Source: Planctomycetota bacterium (lineage in GTDB: Bacteria; Planctomycetota; Planctomycetia; Gemmatales; Gemmataceae). Taken from it: DNA of 61,763 bases. The stretch covers positions 1 through 61,763 of the forward strand of contig JACPPF010000059.1 of assembly GCA_016191165.1 (NCBI GenBank). Direction: 5' to 3'. How positions within the stretch are numbered: position 1 is the stretch's first letter; the number at the start of each line of letters is the position of its first letter. Below, piece after piece: positions 28,956 through 38,264 of this stretch. The notes beneath the pieces are model-generated. The model was given only the letters and a program-made list of their open reading frames with translations. It was not told the origin of the DNA and made no database searches. The position numbers and the translations under genes were made by a program.

Positions 28956-30785
28956 TCAGGCGGCGCCATCCGTATCGCCGCGCATTTTCGCCTCGCTGTT
29001 TTCCAAATCTCGGTATTGCCGCATCAGTTGGCTTTTGGTTTCGGGGTCCGCAGCTTCCTGTAATTGATTCTTGAGCGCCTGTTTGCGCCGCAGCAACCTG
29101 CGTTCGCGAAACCGCGCCAGGACTTTTTGGAACACGTCGGGCCGATCGGGATAATCGAGGCCGCGCAACTGGAAATCGAACAATCGATCCCACAAACGTT
29201 CATTATTGAGAGGTTCGCGCAAATGGTCCAGGTCAGTTGTTTGCCCGAGGGCATGGAGACGGTAGAGCGTCTCGATTACATGTCGCAGACCAGGATGTTC
29301 CACCTCCGCAAACGGAATCTCGATAACAGAACGCGCGATCAGCGCGGGTTCGGCCAGGAGCAATTCCACCAGCTCTCGTTCATGCGGCGCCGCGGGGGCG
29401 GACCGCTCGGGCAGGGGCTCCTCCAGGGCTGCATCCCCAGGAATCGCTGCGTTCATCCTGGGGCCTGGCTCGTTTTTTTTCCGCAGCTCCTTCAAACGGG
29501 ACCATACGGTTTCCTCCTTGATTAACAGGCGCTGGGCGATCCGGTTTACCATCAATTCCAACTTAACCGAACGTTCATCGGGCGTGAGGGCCAATACGCC
29601 GAGCATCTCCTCGGCGGCCAGTCGCCGGCCTTCGAGTCCGCCCGCGGCGTGCTTGGCCCAGGCGGCTTGCAGTTTGTACTCGAATACGTCAATCGCCTCT
29701 TCCAGGGCCAGGCGAAACGGTTCAGGGCCCTGTCCGGCGATCAGGTCGCATGGGTCGAGTCCCTCGGGCAACGTGGCGATGCGCAGGTCGAGGTCACTCT
29801 TGACGAACACCTCCAGCGCGCGATCGACACCTCCCTTTCCACCAGCATCCGCGTCAAAAACCAACACCACGCGCGACACGATGCCGCGCAGTTTTTTGAT
29901 GTGGCGCGCATTCAGCGCCGTGCCCATCGTGGCCACCACCTGGCTAACGCCATGCTGGTGGGCCATGAGGACGTCGGTGTAACCTTCCACGACGGCGAGA
30001 TACCCCGCCTTGCTTGCCGCCTGCCTCGCCTGGTCGATGCCGTACAGTTGATCGCTTTTGGAAAACAACGGGGTCTCGGACGAGTTATAGTATTTCGGTC
30101 CGCGATCCGATAAGGAAGATGAAGGCAGAATGCGCCCGCCGAAGCCGACAATGCGGCCCTGAAGATCGCGGATCGGGAACATGACCCGATCGCGAAAGCG
30201 GTCGTAATAACCCCTTCCTTCGTTCCGTTTGGCAATCAGGCCGACCGTTTCTAAAAGGTCGGCGGGCTTCTGGGCGTTGGCGGCATTCGCGACCAGCCAC
30301 TCCCAGGACTCCGGCGCGTACCCCAAGCCGAAATTTCGGATCGTCTCCAGGCTTAACTTTCGCTCGCCCAGGTAATCGCGTGCGACTTCCGCCTGAGGGG
30401 AATCGAGGAGGCAGCTTTGAAACTGCTCCGCAGCCCATTTCATCACGTCAAGCATACCCGTCCGGCTGGGTCCGGGCGGATTTTTTTGGAAATTTTCTAA
30501 AGAAATCCCGGCGCGACGTGCGAGAAGTTCCAGCGCTTCTGGAAAACTGACCTTTTCGTGCTCTTGCACAAAATTGAACACATCGCCATGCTTGCCACAG
30601 GCCCAACACCGGTAACGCTGGCGGCGTGGATCGACATCGAATGACGGTCGGCTGTCTTCGTGGAAGGGGCAAAGGCCCATGAACGTTGGACCTTTGGGCC
30701 GAAGGGAGATATAGCTGCCGACGACGCCGACGATGTCGTTGGCTTCCTTGACTTGTTGCTTCAGCGCGTCCCGATCGCCGTTCAC
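28956..30785 (-). CDS. dnaG: DNA primase DnaG
   Basis: The 609-residue primase has the N-terminal zinc-binding CHC2 domain (C39, H42, C60 and C63). The catalytic TOPRIM core follows, with [15 protein letters not shown] carrying the metal-binding Glu and [15 protein letters not shown] the DxD motif, and then a C-terminal helicase-binding region. It makes RNA primers for replication. A GTG start at 30785 is chosen because it opens the family homology and AAGGTG lies 5 nt upstream; the frame further upstream shows no conservation. It is followed by rpoD, with which it is probably co-transcribed. Confidence 0.94.
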   Translation of the reverse strand: MNGDRDALKQQVKEANDIVGVVGSYISLRPKGPTFMGLCPFHEDSRPSFDVDPRRQRYRCWACGKHGDVFNFVQEHEKVSFPEALELLARRAGISLENFQKNPPGPSRTGMLDVMKWAAEQFQSCLLDSPQAEVARDYLGERKLSLETIRNFGLGYAPESWEWLVANAANAQKPADLLETVGLIAKRNEGRGYYDRFRDRVMFPIRDLQGRIVGFGGRILPSSSLSDRGPKYYNSSETPLFSKSDQLYGIDQARQAASKAGYLAVVEGYTDVLMAHQHGVSQVVATMGTALNARHIKKLRGIVSRVVLVFDADAGGKGGVDRALEVFVKSDLDLRIATLPEGLDPCDLIAGQGPEPFRLALEEAIDVFEYKLQAAWAKHAAGGLEGRRLAAEEMLGVLALTPDERSVKLELMVNRIAQRLLIKEETVWSRLKELRKKNEPGPRMNAAIPGDAALEEPLPERSAPAAPHERELVELLLAEPALIARSVIEIPFAEVEHPGLRHVIETLYRLHALGQTTDLDHLREPLNNERLWDRLFDFQLRGLDYPDRPDVFQKVLARFRERRLLRRKQALKNQLQEAADPETKSQLMRQYRDLENSEAKMRGDTDGAA

Positions 30786-31153
30786 GGAACACCTTGGGCC
30801 GTTCTTCGTGGCACGGACGACTCGCCTGCGCGGCACAGACGAAACGCCGGCGGCACGGAAAAAATGGAAAAACCCCACAGTCGCGTTTCGGACGGCCGCG
30901 AGGAGGCGTCGCGTATACCCAATCTTGGCGTATGATGAGGAGAGCACGAGCGCTTCCCTTCCGTGGGTTGCCAAATCGGTTAAAGGTCGCTTCCTGCGCC
31001 GGTTTCAAAAACGTCTGGGCGCGAGCGCCGCAAATTGGTGTCTATTCACGACTTCGCTCAACGTCTGCTCGAATTGTAGATAGGAACGGAAAATCAGTCA
31101 AGGGGCGAACGCCACCGGATACCCGGCTACACGGATTGCCTTCGTTCCGCTGA
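30786..31153. other. Intergenic region upstream of dnaG
   Basis: A 368-bp gap separates the patatin gene stop from the dnaG start, all on the minus strand. It must contain the dnaG-rpoD promoter, but I find no strong -35/-10 pair. Short open frames here show no protein-like features. Confidence 0.5.
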
Positions 31154-33823
31154 TCACCCTCCGAGCAAGCTGTTGGCCAGCCGTTGGAACCAATCGCGCA
31201 ACGTGGTGCCGGGCGCGAGCGGCGTGACCAGAAGCTCCGGTCGAATCAGGCTTTCCATGCAGTGATGGCCTAGCGCTCGGTACGCCTCAAACTGATCTTC
31301 TTCAAACAGTTGGTCGGCAGTCGATTCGTGCGGGAACGCCGGCGACGACGCCTTGTAGGCGAGCACGTAGTCCAGCTCGTTGCCCGTCATTGACGATTTG
31401 ATGTACAGAAGAAACCCCTGCTCGCCATTGCCGTAGTCGATCTCGCCCAACGCATAGTGGGCTTTGCTGAAACCGGCGTCATCGAGGCGCAGGTCGGAAA
31501 GGTCGATGTCGATGTTGATGCCGAAGTCGATGTGGGCGAAGCGAATGACCCGGATCAGGCTGCCGAAGGTCATCAGGGCATCCTGTTCGCCGTCAATGGC
31601 GATGATGAACTTGCAGCGGCGGCGCAGGAGTTCATAAACGCCGAGGTTCTCCAGATGCCCGCCATCGGAGACGTTGACATAGCGTGTCGCCTCGCTGGTG
31701 CGTCCAGCCATTTCGCGCAGGACGTAGAGCGGGCCGGGCCCGCTGAGAATGGCAGGCTTCATGTTGAACCACCAGGTCTTTGCCGGGTTCGGGTCACGGA
31801 TCCAGTACGCCAGCCGCACGTTGAGTAGAGTAAGAACAAAGCTGGCGCCGAAGATGGACGCCATGCCCATGATGGGCGCCGCGGCCGCGCCGGAGATCGC
31901 CATCGCGGTTCCAAGGTTCACGTGGGCGTCCAGGGCTTCCCAGTCGGACGTCGGAAAATAGCCGAGCACGGGGCTGCCGCAATAGTGTTTGCTGAACAGA
32001 AAAAAATCGGAATTCCGCCCGCGCAAGTCCGCGCGCGGGCTGGCGGAGAGATTCAACGCGCCGTTGACGAGGTGATACGGCGTCTTCTCGTGTTTGCACA
32101 GGTCCGACAACTTGAGCGTTTCATTCTCGACCGGCGGGTTCGGATCGTCGTTTTTGAGGATATAGGCGCGGGCCACCTGGTTGCGGTAAAACCGGTGGGG
32201 CGACGTCAGGTTGACGTTCAAGAACATGAAGCCATAAATGAGCGCGAGCAGATCGACGGCCACGAAGATCCACCACGGGACGACTCCCATTTCAAAGATC
32301 GGAATCGGTGTTGTGTACCACCAACCCTTGATCGCCTGTTCGTCCCAGATCCGCGTCAGCGCGCCCAGGAGGCTGAAGTAAAACACCAGAAACGCAACCG
32401 GCCCAGACATCCAAAAGATCCGCATCACAAGGCGGCTCCACCACGGACGGTGCTTCAAGTAGACGACCAGCGCGCCGATCAAGGGCGGGCTTATCACGGC
32501 AATGCTCATGCGAAACCAGGTCTCCAGTTGGCCCAGGACGTTATGAAAGACCCAGAAAAGCGTCGGCTGGAGATCGTACACGACGAAGGCCACGGTCGCG
32601 ATCAGAACGCCCGCGGAGATGCGCTCGTACCAATCGCGTGCGCGGTGCCAGACCGGACCCAATCGGCCCAAATCCTGAACGATGGCCAGCCCAATCAAAA
32701 GGACCGCCAGCAAGATGAGCGACGCGATGGTCCATACCTGAAGGTAAATATCGAATTCACCGCGCAGGGCGCCGGCGATTTGCGTCTTCTGCAAAGCAAA
32801 GGTTGCGGTCGCGAGTAAGATGATGATCGCGACCGAAATCAAAACGTTCGTAAGAACGCCGTAAAGGACCTGACCCACGGAGCGGACCCGGTCCAGGGCC
32901 GAGCCTTCGTCCAGATACTTGCTGTGATTGCGCATATGCCGAATCGGCGGAGCCTCGTTGTTCTGGACAGGCTTGAACGGCAACTGATTCGGATTGGGGC
33001 CGACATTGGGGTTGTCGGAGTTCAGATACGAGCTGATGAAGGAACCCAAATAGCCACCGCCTGAAACCGTGGAGAGGTAGTCGATCGCCGGCAGGAAGCC
33101 TTTTTCCGCAAGCCCCTGCACGACGCCGAGGGCGAAGGTGGCGGAGCGAATGCCGCCGCCGGAAATCGCCAGTCCGACGAAGTCCGTCGGTTCCGGGCTG
33201 GCATCGCCCAGGACCTTCGCGCGGCGTTTGACAATCTCGCCTTTTTCCCGTACCAACACGTCGCCGTCCGCCACGCCCTGTAGCGAGTCCACGACAATTT
33301 CGCCCCCGAGTGGATACGTCGTCGGCCCATGTGTGACGAGCCCCGACTCGCTGCCTTCCTTGAAATCCCCGTTCTCGGCGAGGTGGCCGAGCAAACGCTG
33401 AAACTCGGTCAGCTTGACTTGCAGCTTGATCAATTCGGCGCGAAAAATCCCGCGCGTATCCTCGTTTCTTAACTGGCCCGAAAGTTTGATCTTGTGCCAC
33501 TTCGCCGTGAAAGGCCGCACGACACAGTTGAGCGTGAAAACGCTCAGAATCGCGAAATGGGCACACTTGCGTTGATACTTGTGCAATAGCCCGCGGGTTT
33601 GGCCGAAGAGTTCGTACAGGCTCTTGAGAGCCGCCTCTTCATCGCCGGACCGGTAGTGCAAGGGTTGAGTCGTGACGCGCGTGCGCAGTTCGGTATAGAG
33701 TTCCCAGGCGGCATCGCGGTCCTGGTCGGTCGGGTGCCATTCTCGCTCGCGCACCTTGTCCGGCAGGTGGACCAGGCCATCCAGATTTCGGTCTCCCAGC
33801 CACTTGGCCCAGTTCATCACCAT
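31154..33823 (-). CDS. Patatin-like phospholipase with membrane insert
   Basis: The 889-residue protein carries a split patatin domain. The oxyanion loop (GLAISGGGIRSATFALGVVQ) lies near residue 220 and the nucleophile motif (YLSTVSGGGYLGS) near 247. The catalytic Asp motif (NVSDGGHLENLG) lies only near residue 718. Between them are about seven hydrophobic spans (such as VLISVAIIILLATATFAL, ASLILLAVLLIGLAIVQ and GVLIATVAFVVYDL), so the hydrolase is interrupted by a large membrane module. It is likely a membrane-bound lipid acyl hydrolase; the substrate is unknown. Two Met codons compete at the start (residues 1 and 3). Confidence 0.88.
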   Translation of the reverse strand: MVMNWAKWLGDRNLDGLVHLPDKVREREWHPTDQDRDAAWELYTELRTRVTTQPLHYRSGDEEAALKSLYELFGQTRGLLHKYQRKCAHFAILSVFTLNCVVRPFTAKWHKIKLSGQLRNEDTRGIFRAELIKLQVKLTEFQRLLGHLAENGDFKEGSESGLVTHGPTTYPLGGEIVVDSLQGVADGDVLVREKGEIVKRRAKVLGDASPEPTDFVGLAISGGGIRSATFALGVVQGLAEKGFLPAIDYLSTVSGGGYLGSFISSYLNSDNPNVGPNPNQLPFKPVQNNEAPPIRHMRNHSKYLDEGSALDRVRSVGQVLYGVLTNVLISVAIIILLATATFALQKTQIAGALRGEFDIYLQVWTIASLILLAVLLIGLAIVQDLGRLGPVWHRARDWYERISAGVLIATVAFVVYDLQPTLFWVFHNVLGQLETWFRMSIAVISPPLIGALVVYLKHRPWWSRLVMRIFWMSGPVAFLVFYFSLLGALTRIWDEQAIKGWWYTTPIPIFEMGVVPWWIFVAVDLLALIYGFMFLNVNLTSPHRFYRNQVARAYILKNDDPNPPVENETLKLSDLCKHEKTPYHLVNGALNLSASPRADLRGRNSDFFLFSKHYCGSPVLGYFPTSDWEALDAHVNLGTAMAISGAAAAPIMGMASIFGASFVLTLLNVRLAYWIRDPNPAKTWWFNMKPAILSGPGPLYVLREMAGRTSEATRYVNVSDGGHLENLGVYELLRRRCKFIIAIDGEQDALMTFGSLIRVIRFAHIDFGINIDIDLSDLRLDDAGFSKAHYALGEIDYGNGEQGFLLYIKSSMTGNELDYVLAYKASSPAFPHESTADQLFEEDQFEAYRALGHHCMESLIRPELLVTPLAPGTTLRDWFQRLANSLLGG

Positions 33824-33953
33824 TGGCTCTCCCTATCAATTCGCAGTAGGATTCCCCGGCCAAAGAGATTACCGTGTTTGCCCGCGCCATGCGACAAGGA
33901 AATCGCAAAAAAAAAGGAGAAGAGAAAAGGAGTCCTGTTGTCTACGTGTTCCC

Positions 33954-35159
33954 TCACGAAGGAGGCAGTAGAACCGAGAGAATCATGCCGAGCGTGCTCC
34001 AGTCGGCATGAGGCTCGGCGAGGATTTCCCGCAACCTGCGCACGCGCGTCGTCGTAACCTCGGAATGTGAGACGTTCCCGTGCGTTGTGTTCGCGTGATC
34101 CTGGGCTCGAAGCTGGGCCATGGCTTCCGCGCTCAACTCAAGCGAAAAGACCTGGCCTTGATGCACGGAAAGCGTGCCCGCCAGTTGCCGCGCCCCGTGA
34201 GCACGCAGCGTGCGTGGATCGATCGTCAGTCCCAACTCCTCCTTGACCTCGTCCACGGCCACCGCCAGGCCGGATCGGTCGCGTGCAAAGGTGGACCCGC
34301 TCGGCAATTCCCAGATGCAGCCGTCGGGTGTACGACTTGGACTGCGGAACTCGCGCACGAGCACGATTTCCGTGTCGAGAAAATCGGCTGCGCGGCGATA
34401 AATGACTACCGCGGCGATGTCAGGGCGACCGAGAATCATTTCGTTCGACTTGTGCCGGCCTTCCGCGGCCACAAAGATATCAACGTGCAGCGCCCAGGCG
34501 AACACCAGCGTCGGCTTCACGCGAAAGACCCATTCGACCCGGGCGCCATGCAACACGTTGCCCGCGTTCTTCTGCGCGGCGTGCCAGGCCTGAAACGCCG
34601 GCGTGCGCCAGATATGCAAAGGCACCTGGCATTCACCACCCTGGCGCGGTTCGCCGCGCTGCCTGGCCACCGCGCCGCACATGGCCTCCAGGCTGTCGAA
34701 GACCGGAATCCCAAGCCCAGTCGCGTAGTAACGCTGGTAGCGCACGTTCTCGGCATCCGCGGGCACGCCAAGCATCAGCCGAGCCGGATCGCGGCTCTTC
34801 CAGTAGCCCCATTCATCGTTCGTCGTCAAACCGGGCAGCGTGTCCATCCGTCGCGGCAGCCAAACCAGGATGTGATCGGCGCGATGCAGGGCCGCGTCTT
34901 CCCAGGCAATTTGCCTGGCGTAGTCGTCAGTCCAAACGCCATCGCGGGGCTCCGGCACGAATACGTCGCCTTTGAAGCCGTGCGTTTCCAGCAGTCGCAG
35001 CGCCTCCGCGCGCCAATCCGTCATCGTGGCAGGGTTGCCGCGGGCGGTGGGGCCCATGAGGAACAAGGAGCAAGTGGTTTCGTGTGGAAACGGTTCGGCG
35101 GCAAAGGTGATGCGCATGGTTCCCATCGATCCAACGTCGCTGCAAGACACGAAGTTCAT
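33954..35159 (-). CDS. Deoxyribosyltransferase-like and Nudix fusion protein
   Basis: The 401-residue protein has an N-terminal half resembling nucleoside 2-deoxyribosyltransferases (CSLFLMGPTARGNP, DDYARQIAWEDAALHRADHI, TTNDEWGYW). Its C-terminal half is a Nudix hydrolase (IVLVREFRSP, WELPSGSTFARDRSGL, AVDEVKEELGL). In the Nudix box the usual REhxEE core reads DEVKEE, so the first Arg is replaced. Related two-domain proteins suggest salvage or clean-up of modified nucleotides, but the substrate is unknown. The start is uncertain: Met 1 (35159) or Met 15 (35117, before RITFAAEPFP). Confidence 0.8.
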   Translation of the reverse strand: MNFVSCSDVGSMGTMRITFAAEPFPHETTCSLFLMGPTARGNPATMTDWRAEALRLLETHGFKGDVFVPEPRDGVWTDDYARQIAWEDAALHRADHILVWLPRRMDTLPGLTTNDEWGYWKSRDPARLMLGVPADAENVRYQRYYATGLGIPVFDSLEAMCGAVARQRGEPRQGGECQVPLHIWRTPAFQAWHAAQKNAGNVLHGARVEWVFRVKPTLVFAWALHVDIFVAAEGRHKSNEMILGRPDIAAVVIYRRAADFLDTEIVLVREFRSPSRTPDGCIWELPSGSTFARDRSGLAVAVDEVKEELGLTIDPRTLRAHGARQLAGTLSVHQGQVFSLELSAEAMAQLRAQDHANTTHGNVSHSEVTTTRVRRLREILAEPHADWSTLGMILSVLLPPS

Positions 35160-35246
35160 ATTGTTTCGACATCCCTCACTGGTCAGCCCTCGGCCATGAG
35201 GAAGCCCTTGGTGTCTGATGGCCGACGGCTGCGGGCGAGGGGCGCG

Positions 35247-35990
35247 TTATGGCGCGGGCGTTTGTCCTTCAAGAACGCGGCGCCAAAATTCCGCCATGCC
35301 CCGGAATGCCATTTCATAGGTGGCTTCGAGCGGGACATTGATATAGCGCTCCGCATTCAAAAACAACGGCATGTCGGGAAGCGAAGCGCCGACCGAAAAA
35401 TGCTCAACGTAGGCATCCGGGCGGTCCGACGCGACATAGGATGCCGCCACGAGCGGCTCATCGACTGGAACCACGTAAGGGTCGTCGTCGAAACGCTCCC
35501 ACAGCCCACCGTGCATTCCAGCCGGATCGTGAACCCCAGGTGGAAACAAATCGATCAGCAGGAGATTGACATTCTGCACAAGGGCACCTTCGGCCTTGAA
35601 AAGAAATTCCTCAACGTGCTTTGCTCTATCCTTGTTGGCAGGCGAGAGGATCTCCACCAGGGCGACAATCCGGTGTCCGCTGACGTGGCGAATCGCGAGG
35701 GTTCGTCGGGCAGCACGAATGCTGGTGGACGTGGAAAGCCTACGGCTCACGTTCGGCGGAATGTCAACAACGGCGACGCCTCCGCCGTCCGGAAGCGGGG
35801 ACGGTGTCGTGCCCGGCACGCTCAATGTCAAGATATCGGCGATCCGCCGGTTCATCTGCTGCTCCGGCATTGCATAGTAACCGGATGGCAATAAACCGCC
35901 GTTGAGCGTCTCACTCAGATGAAGGATCCATCCCGTGTGAAAAGCATGAAACGTGCCAGCGTCAACGCTGGTCCAATCGTGAACGGCCAT
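35247..35990 (-). CDS. DUF4058 protein
   Basis: The 247-residue protein begins [20 protein letters not shown] and contains [40 protein letters not shown] and [20 protein letters not shown] follow, the hallmarks of DUF4058. That family is common in planctomycetes and cyanobacteria; the EILSPANK segment recalls nuclease-type folds such as Uma2, but no function is established. The start at 35990 has GGAGG 7 nt upstream; the frame extends 17 codons further without homology. It is transcribed away from glgB. Confidence 0.87.
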   Translation of the reverse strand: MAVHDWTSVDAGTFHAFHTGWILHLSETLNGGLLPSGYYAMPEQQMNRRIADILTLSVPGTTPSPLPDGGGVAVVDIPPNVSRRLSTSTSIRAARRTLAIRHVSGHRIVALVEILSPANKDRAKHVEEFLFKAEGALVQNVNLLLIDLFPPGVHDPAGMHGGLWERFDDDPYVVPVDEPLVAASYVASDRPDAYVEHFSVGASLPDMPLFLNAERYINVPLEATYEMAFRGMAEFWRRVLEGQTPAP

Positions 35991-36109
35991 CTCCGAACCT
36001 CCGACGCAGAAATCCTTGTCTATCCTATCACGGCCGAGCATCCGGCGAAATAGCCAGCCCCGCGGAAACCAAGACCGGCAAAGCTGGAGACCGTTCGTAC
36101 AATGAAATC

Positions 36110-38008
36110 ATGTCAACTTTCCTGACGGACTACGACCTTTATCTGCTGGGCGAAGGTAATCACAACCGCATCTACGAGAAGCTCGGCGCTCATTTGCTGA
36201 CGCTAGATGGCGTCGCCGGCACGCACTTTGCCGTGTGGGCGCCCAATGCGCACGAGGTTTGCGTCGTCGGCGACTTCAACGGCTGGCGGCATGGCGCCTT
36301 CTACCTCAACTCGCGTGGGAATTCCGGCGTCTGGGACGGCTTCATCCCGCACGTCGGCGTCGGCGCCCTCTACAAGTTTTCTATCCATTCCCGCCACCTT
36401 GGTTATCAGGTCGAGAAGGCCGACCCTTACGGCTTCGCTGCGGAGACGCGGCCGCTGTCCGCTTCCAAAGTCTGGGACCTGAGCCAGTATGCCTGGAGTG
36501 ATGCCGCCTGGATGGCACGCCGCGGCAAGGCGAATCGGCTCGACGCGCCAATCGCCATCTACGAGATCCACCTCGGTTCCTGGCGGCGCGTCCCCGAGGA
36601 AGGAAACCGCTGGCTCACTTATCGCGAACTGGCGACTCGCCTGACCGATTACGTCAAGGCGATGGGCTACACCCACGTCGAGTTCCTGCCCGTCTCGGAA
36701 CATCCCCTCGACGCTTCCTGGGGCTATCAGACCGTCGGCTACTTCGCGCCCACCAGTCGCTTCGGCACACCCGATGACTTCCGTTTTCTCGTGGACACGC
36801 TCCACCAGGCCGGCATCGGGGTCGTCCTCGATTGGGTCCCCGCGCATTTTCCGCGCGATGGGCACGGCCTCGCCTACTTCGACGGGACCCACCTTTACGA
36901 ACACGAAGATCCCCGCAAGGGCGAACACACCGAGTGGGGGACCAAGATCTTTAACTTCGGCCGCAATGAGGTCTGCAACTTCCTCATCTCCAACGCCCTG
37001 TTCTGGCTCGACAAGTACCACATCGATGGCCTGCGCGTCGATGCCGTCGCGTCGATGCTCTATCTCGATTACGCTCGCAAGGAAGGCGAATGGATCCCGA
37101 ACCAATATGGCGGGCGCGAGAATCTCGACGCCGTCGCCTTCCTGCGCCGGCTCAACGAACGCGTCTACGGCGAATTCCCCGACACGATAATGATGGCCGA
37201 GGAATCGACCGCCTGGCCCGGTGTGTCGCGCCCGACGTACCTGGGCGGGCTGGGCTTCGGCGTGAAATGGGACATGGGCTGGATGCACGATACGCTGAAA
37301 TACCTATCCCTCGAGCCGATCCACCGCAAGTATCACCATGACCAGTTGACCTTCCGCTCGCTGTACGCCTTCACCGAGAACTTCATCCTCCCGCTCTCGC
37401 ACGACGAAGTCGTCCATGGCAAGCGATCGCTCCTCGACAAGATGCCAGGCGACCTCTGGCAGAAGTTTGCCAACATGCGCCTGCTCCTTGGGCTGATGTA
37501 CGCTCAGCCTGGCAAGAAGCTGTTGTTCATGGGAGGCGAGATCGGCCAATGGCAGGAATGGAAACACGACTCAAGCCTCGAATGGCATCTGTTGGACTAC
37601 CCGCTTCACATTGGCTTGCAACGCTGGACGCGCGACCTGAATACGTGCTACCGCGGCGAGCCGGCGTTTCATGAACGCGACTGCGATCCGTCCGGGTTCG
37701 AGTGGATCGATTGCAGTGACTTCGAACAGGGAGTTGTGAGTTTTTTGCGCGAAGGGAAGATCGCCAACGATTACATTTTGATCGCCTTCAACTTCACGCC
37801 CGTGCCGCGCTACAACTATCACCTGGGCGTACCCTGGGGAGGTCGCTGGCAGGAGATTCTCAACAGCGACGCCCCGCTCTACGGTGGCGCGGGCCAGGGC
37901 AACCACGGCGCGGTCGCGGCGGCGCCGATTCCCTGGCACGGACGGTCGCATCTCCTCAACGTCACCGTGCCTCCCCTGGCCATGCTGGTGTTCAAGCCCC
38001 AGTCATAA
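36110..38008 (+). CDS. glgB: 1,4-alpha-glucan branching enzyme
   Basis: The 632-residue enzyme forms alpha-1,6 branches in glycogen. It has the N-terminal CBM48 domain ([20 protein letters not shown]) and a GH13 catalytic barrel. The nucleophile Asp lies near residue 311 ([10 protein letters not shown]), the acid/base Glu near 364 (MMAEESTAW) and the third carboxylate near 432 ([13 protein letters not shown]). A C-terminal beta domain closes the protein. It lacks the extra N1 domain of longer GlgB types. No other glycogen genes are adjacent. The start ATG 36110 opens [18 protein letters not shown], typical of the family. Confidence 0.96.
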   Translation: MSTFLTDYDLYLLGEGNHNRIYEKLGAHLLTLDGVAGTHFAVWAPNAHEVCVVGDFNGWRHGAFYLNSRGNSGVWDGFIPHVGVGALYKFSIHSRHLGYQVEKADPYGFAAETRPLSASKVWDLSQYAWSDAAWMARRGKANRLDAPIAIYEIHLGSWRRVPEEGNRWLTYRELATRLTDYVKAMGYTHVEFLPVSEHPLDASWGYQTVGYFAPTSRFGTPDDFRFLVDTLHQAGIGVVLDWVPAHFPRDGHGLAYFDGTHLYEHEDPRKGEHTEWGTKIFNFGRNEVCNFLISNALFWLDKYHIDGLRVDAVASMLYLDYARKEGEWIPNQYGGRENLDAVAFLRRLNERVYGEFPDTIMMAEESTAWPGVSRPTYLGGLGFGVKWDMGWMHDTLKYLSLEPIHRKYHHDQLTFRSLYAFTENFILPLSHDEVVHGKRSLLDKMPGDLWQKFANMRLLLGLMYAQPGKKLLFMGGEIGQWQEWKHDSSLEWHLLDYPLHIGLQRWTRDLNTCYRGEPAFHERDCDPSGFEWIDCSDFEQGVVSFLREGKIANDYILIAFNFTPVPRYNYHLGVPWGGRWQEILNSDAPLYGGAGQGNHGAVAAAPIPWHGRSHLLNVTVPPLAMLVFKPQS

Positions 38009-38264
38009 CCAACAGCTGCACACGGTGAACCGACCTCTCCAATGAACGCGTTGGAAACGCGCGCAAGCGCTTTGCCAAAAGGGTGTTCACGGAGTTCAGG
38101 GCCGGACGATCCCAATATTTCATGTCCCAGATTGAAAATTGCGACTGTGGCATGAATTCTGGTGCATTTATTTTTGAAGTAGACGCGAATTCCCGTTTCA
38201 TCGCCGACAAAATGGTCTATGGTTGTGTAACGAATTGTTTACACACTCCAAGAAGACAAGAATC

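Noticed and set aside
28933-29193. An N-terminal extension of RpoD of 87 codons
   Set aside because: It would overlap the dnaG 3' end and has no similarity to sigma region 1; the conserved start at 28932 is preferred.
36203-37288. A 361-codon minus-strand frame across glgB
   Set aside because: It mirrors glgB codon structure, has no homology I recognise and no promoter or ribosome site.
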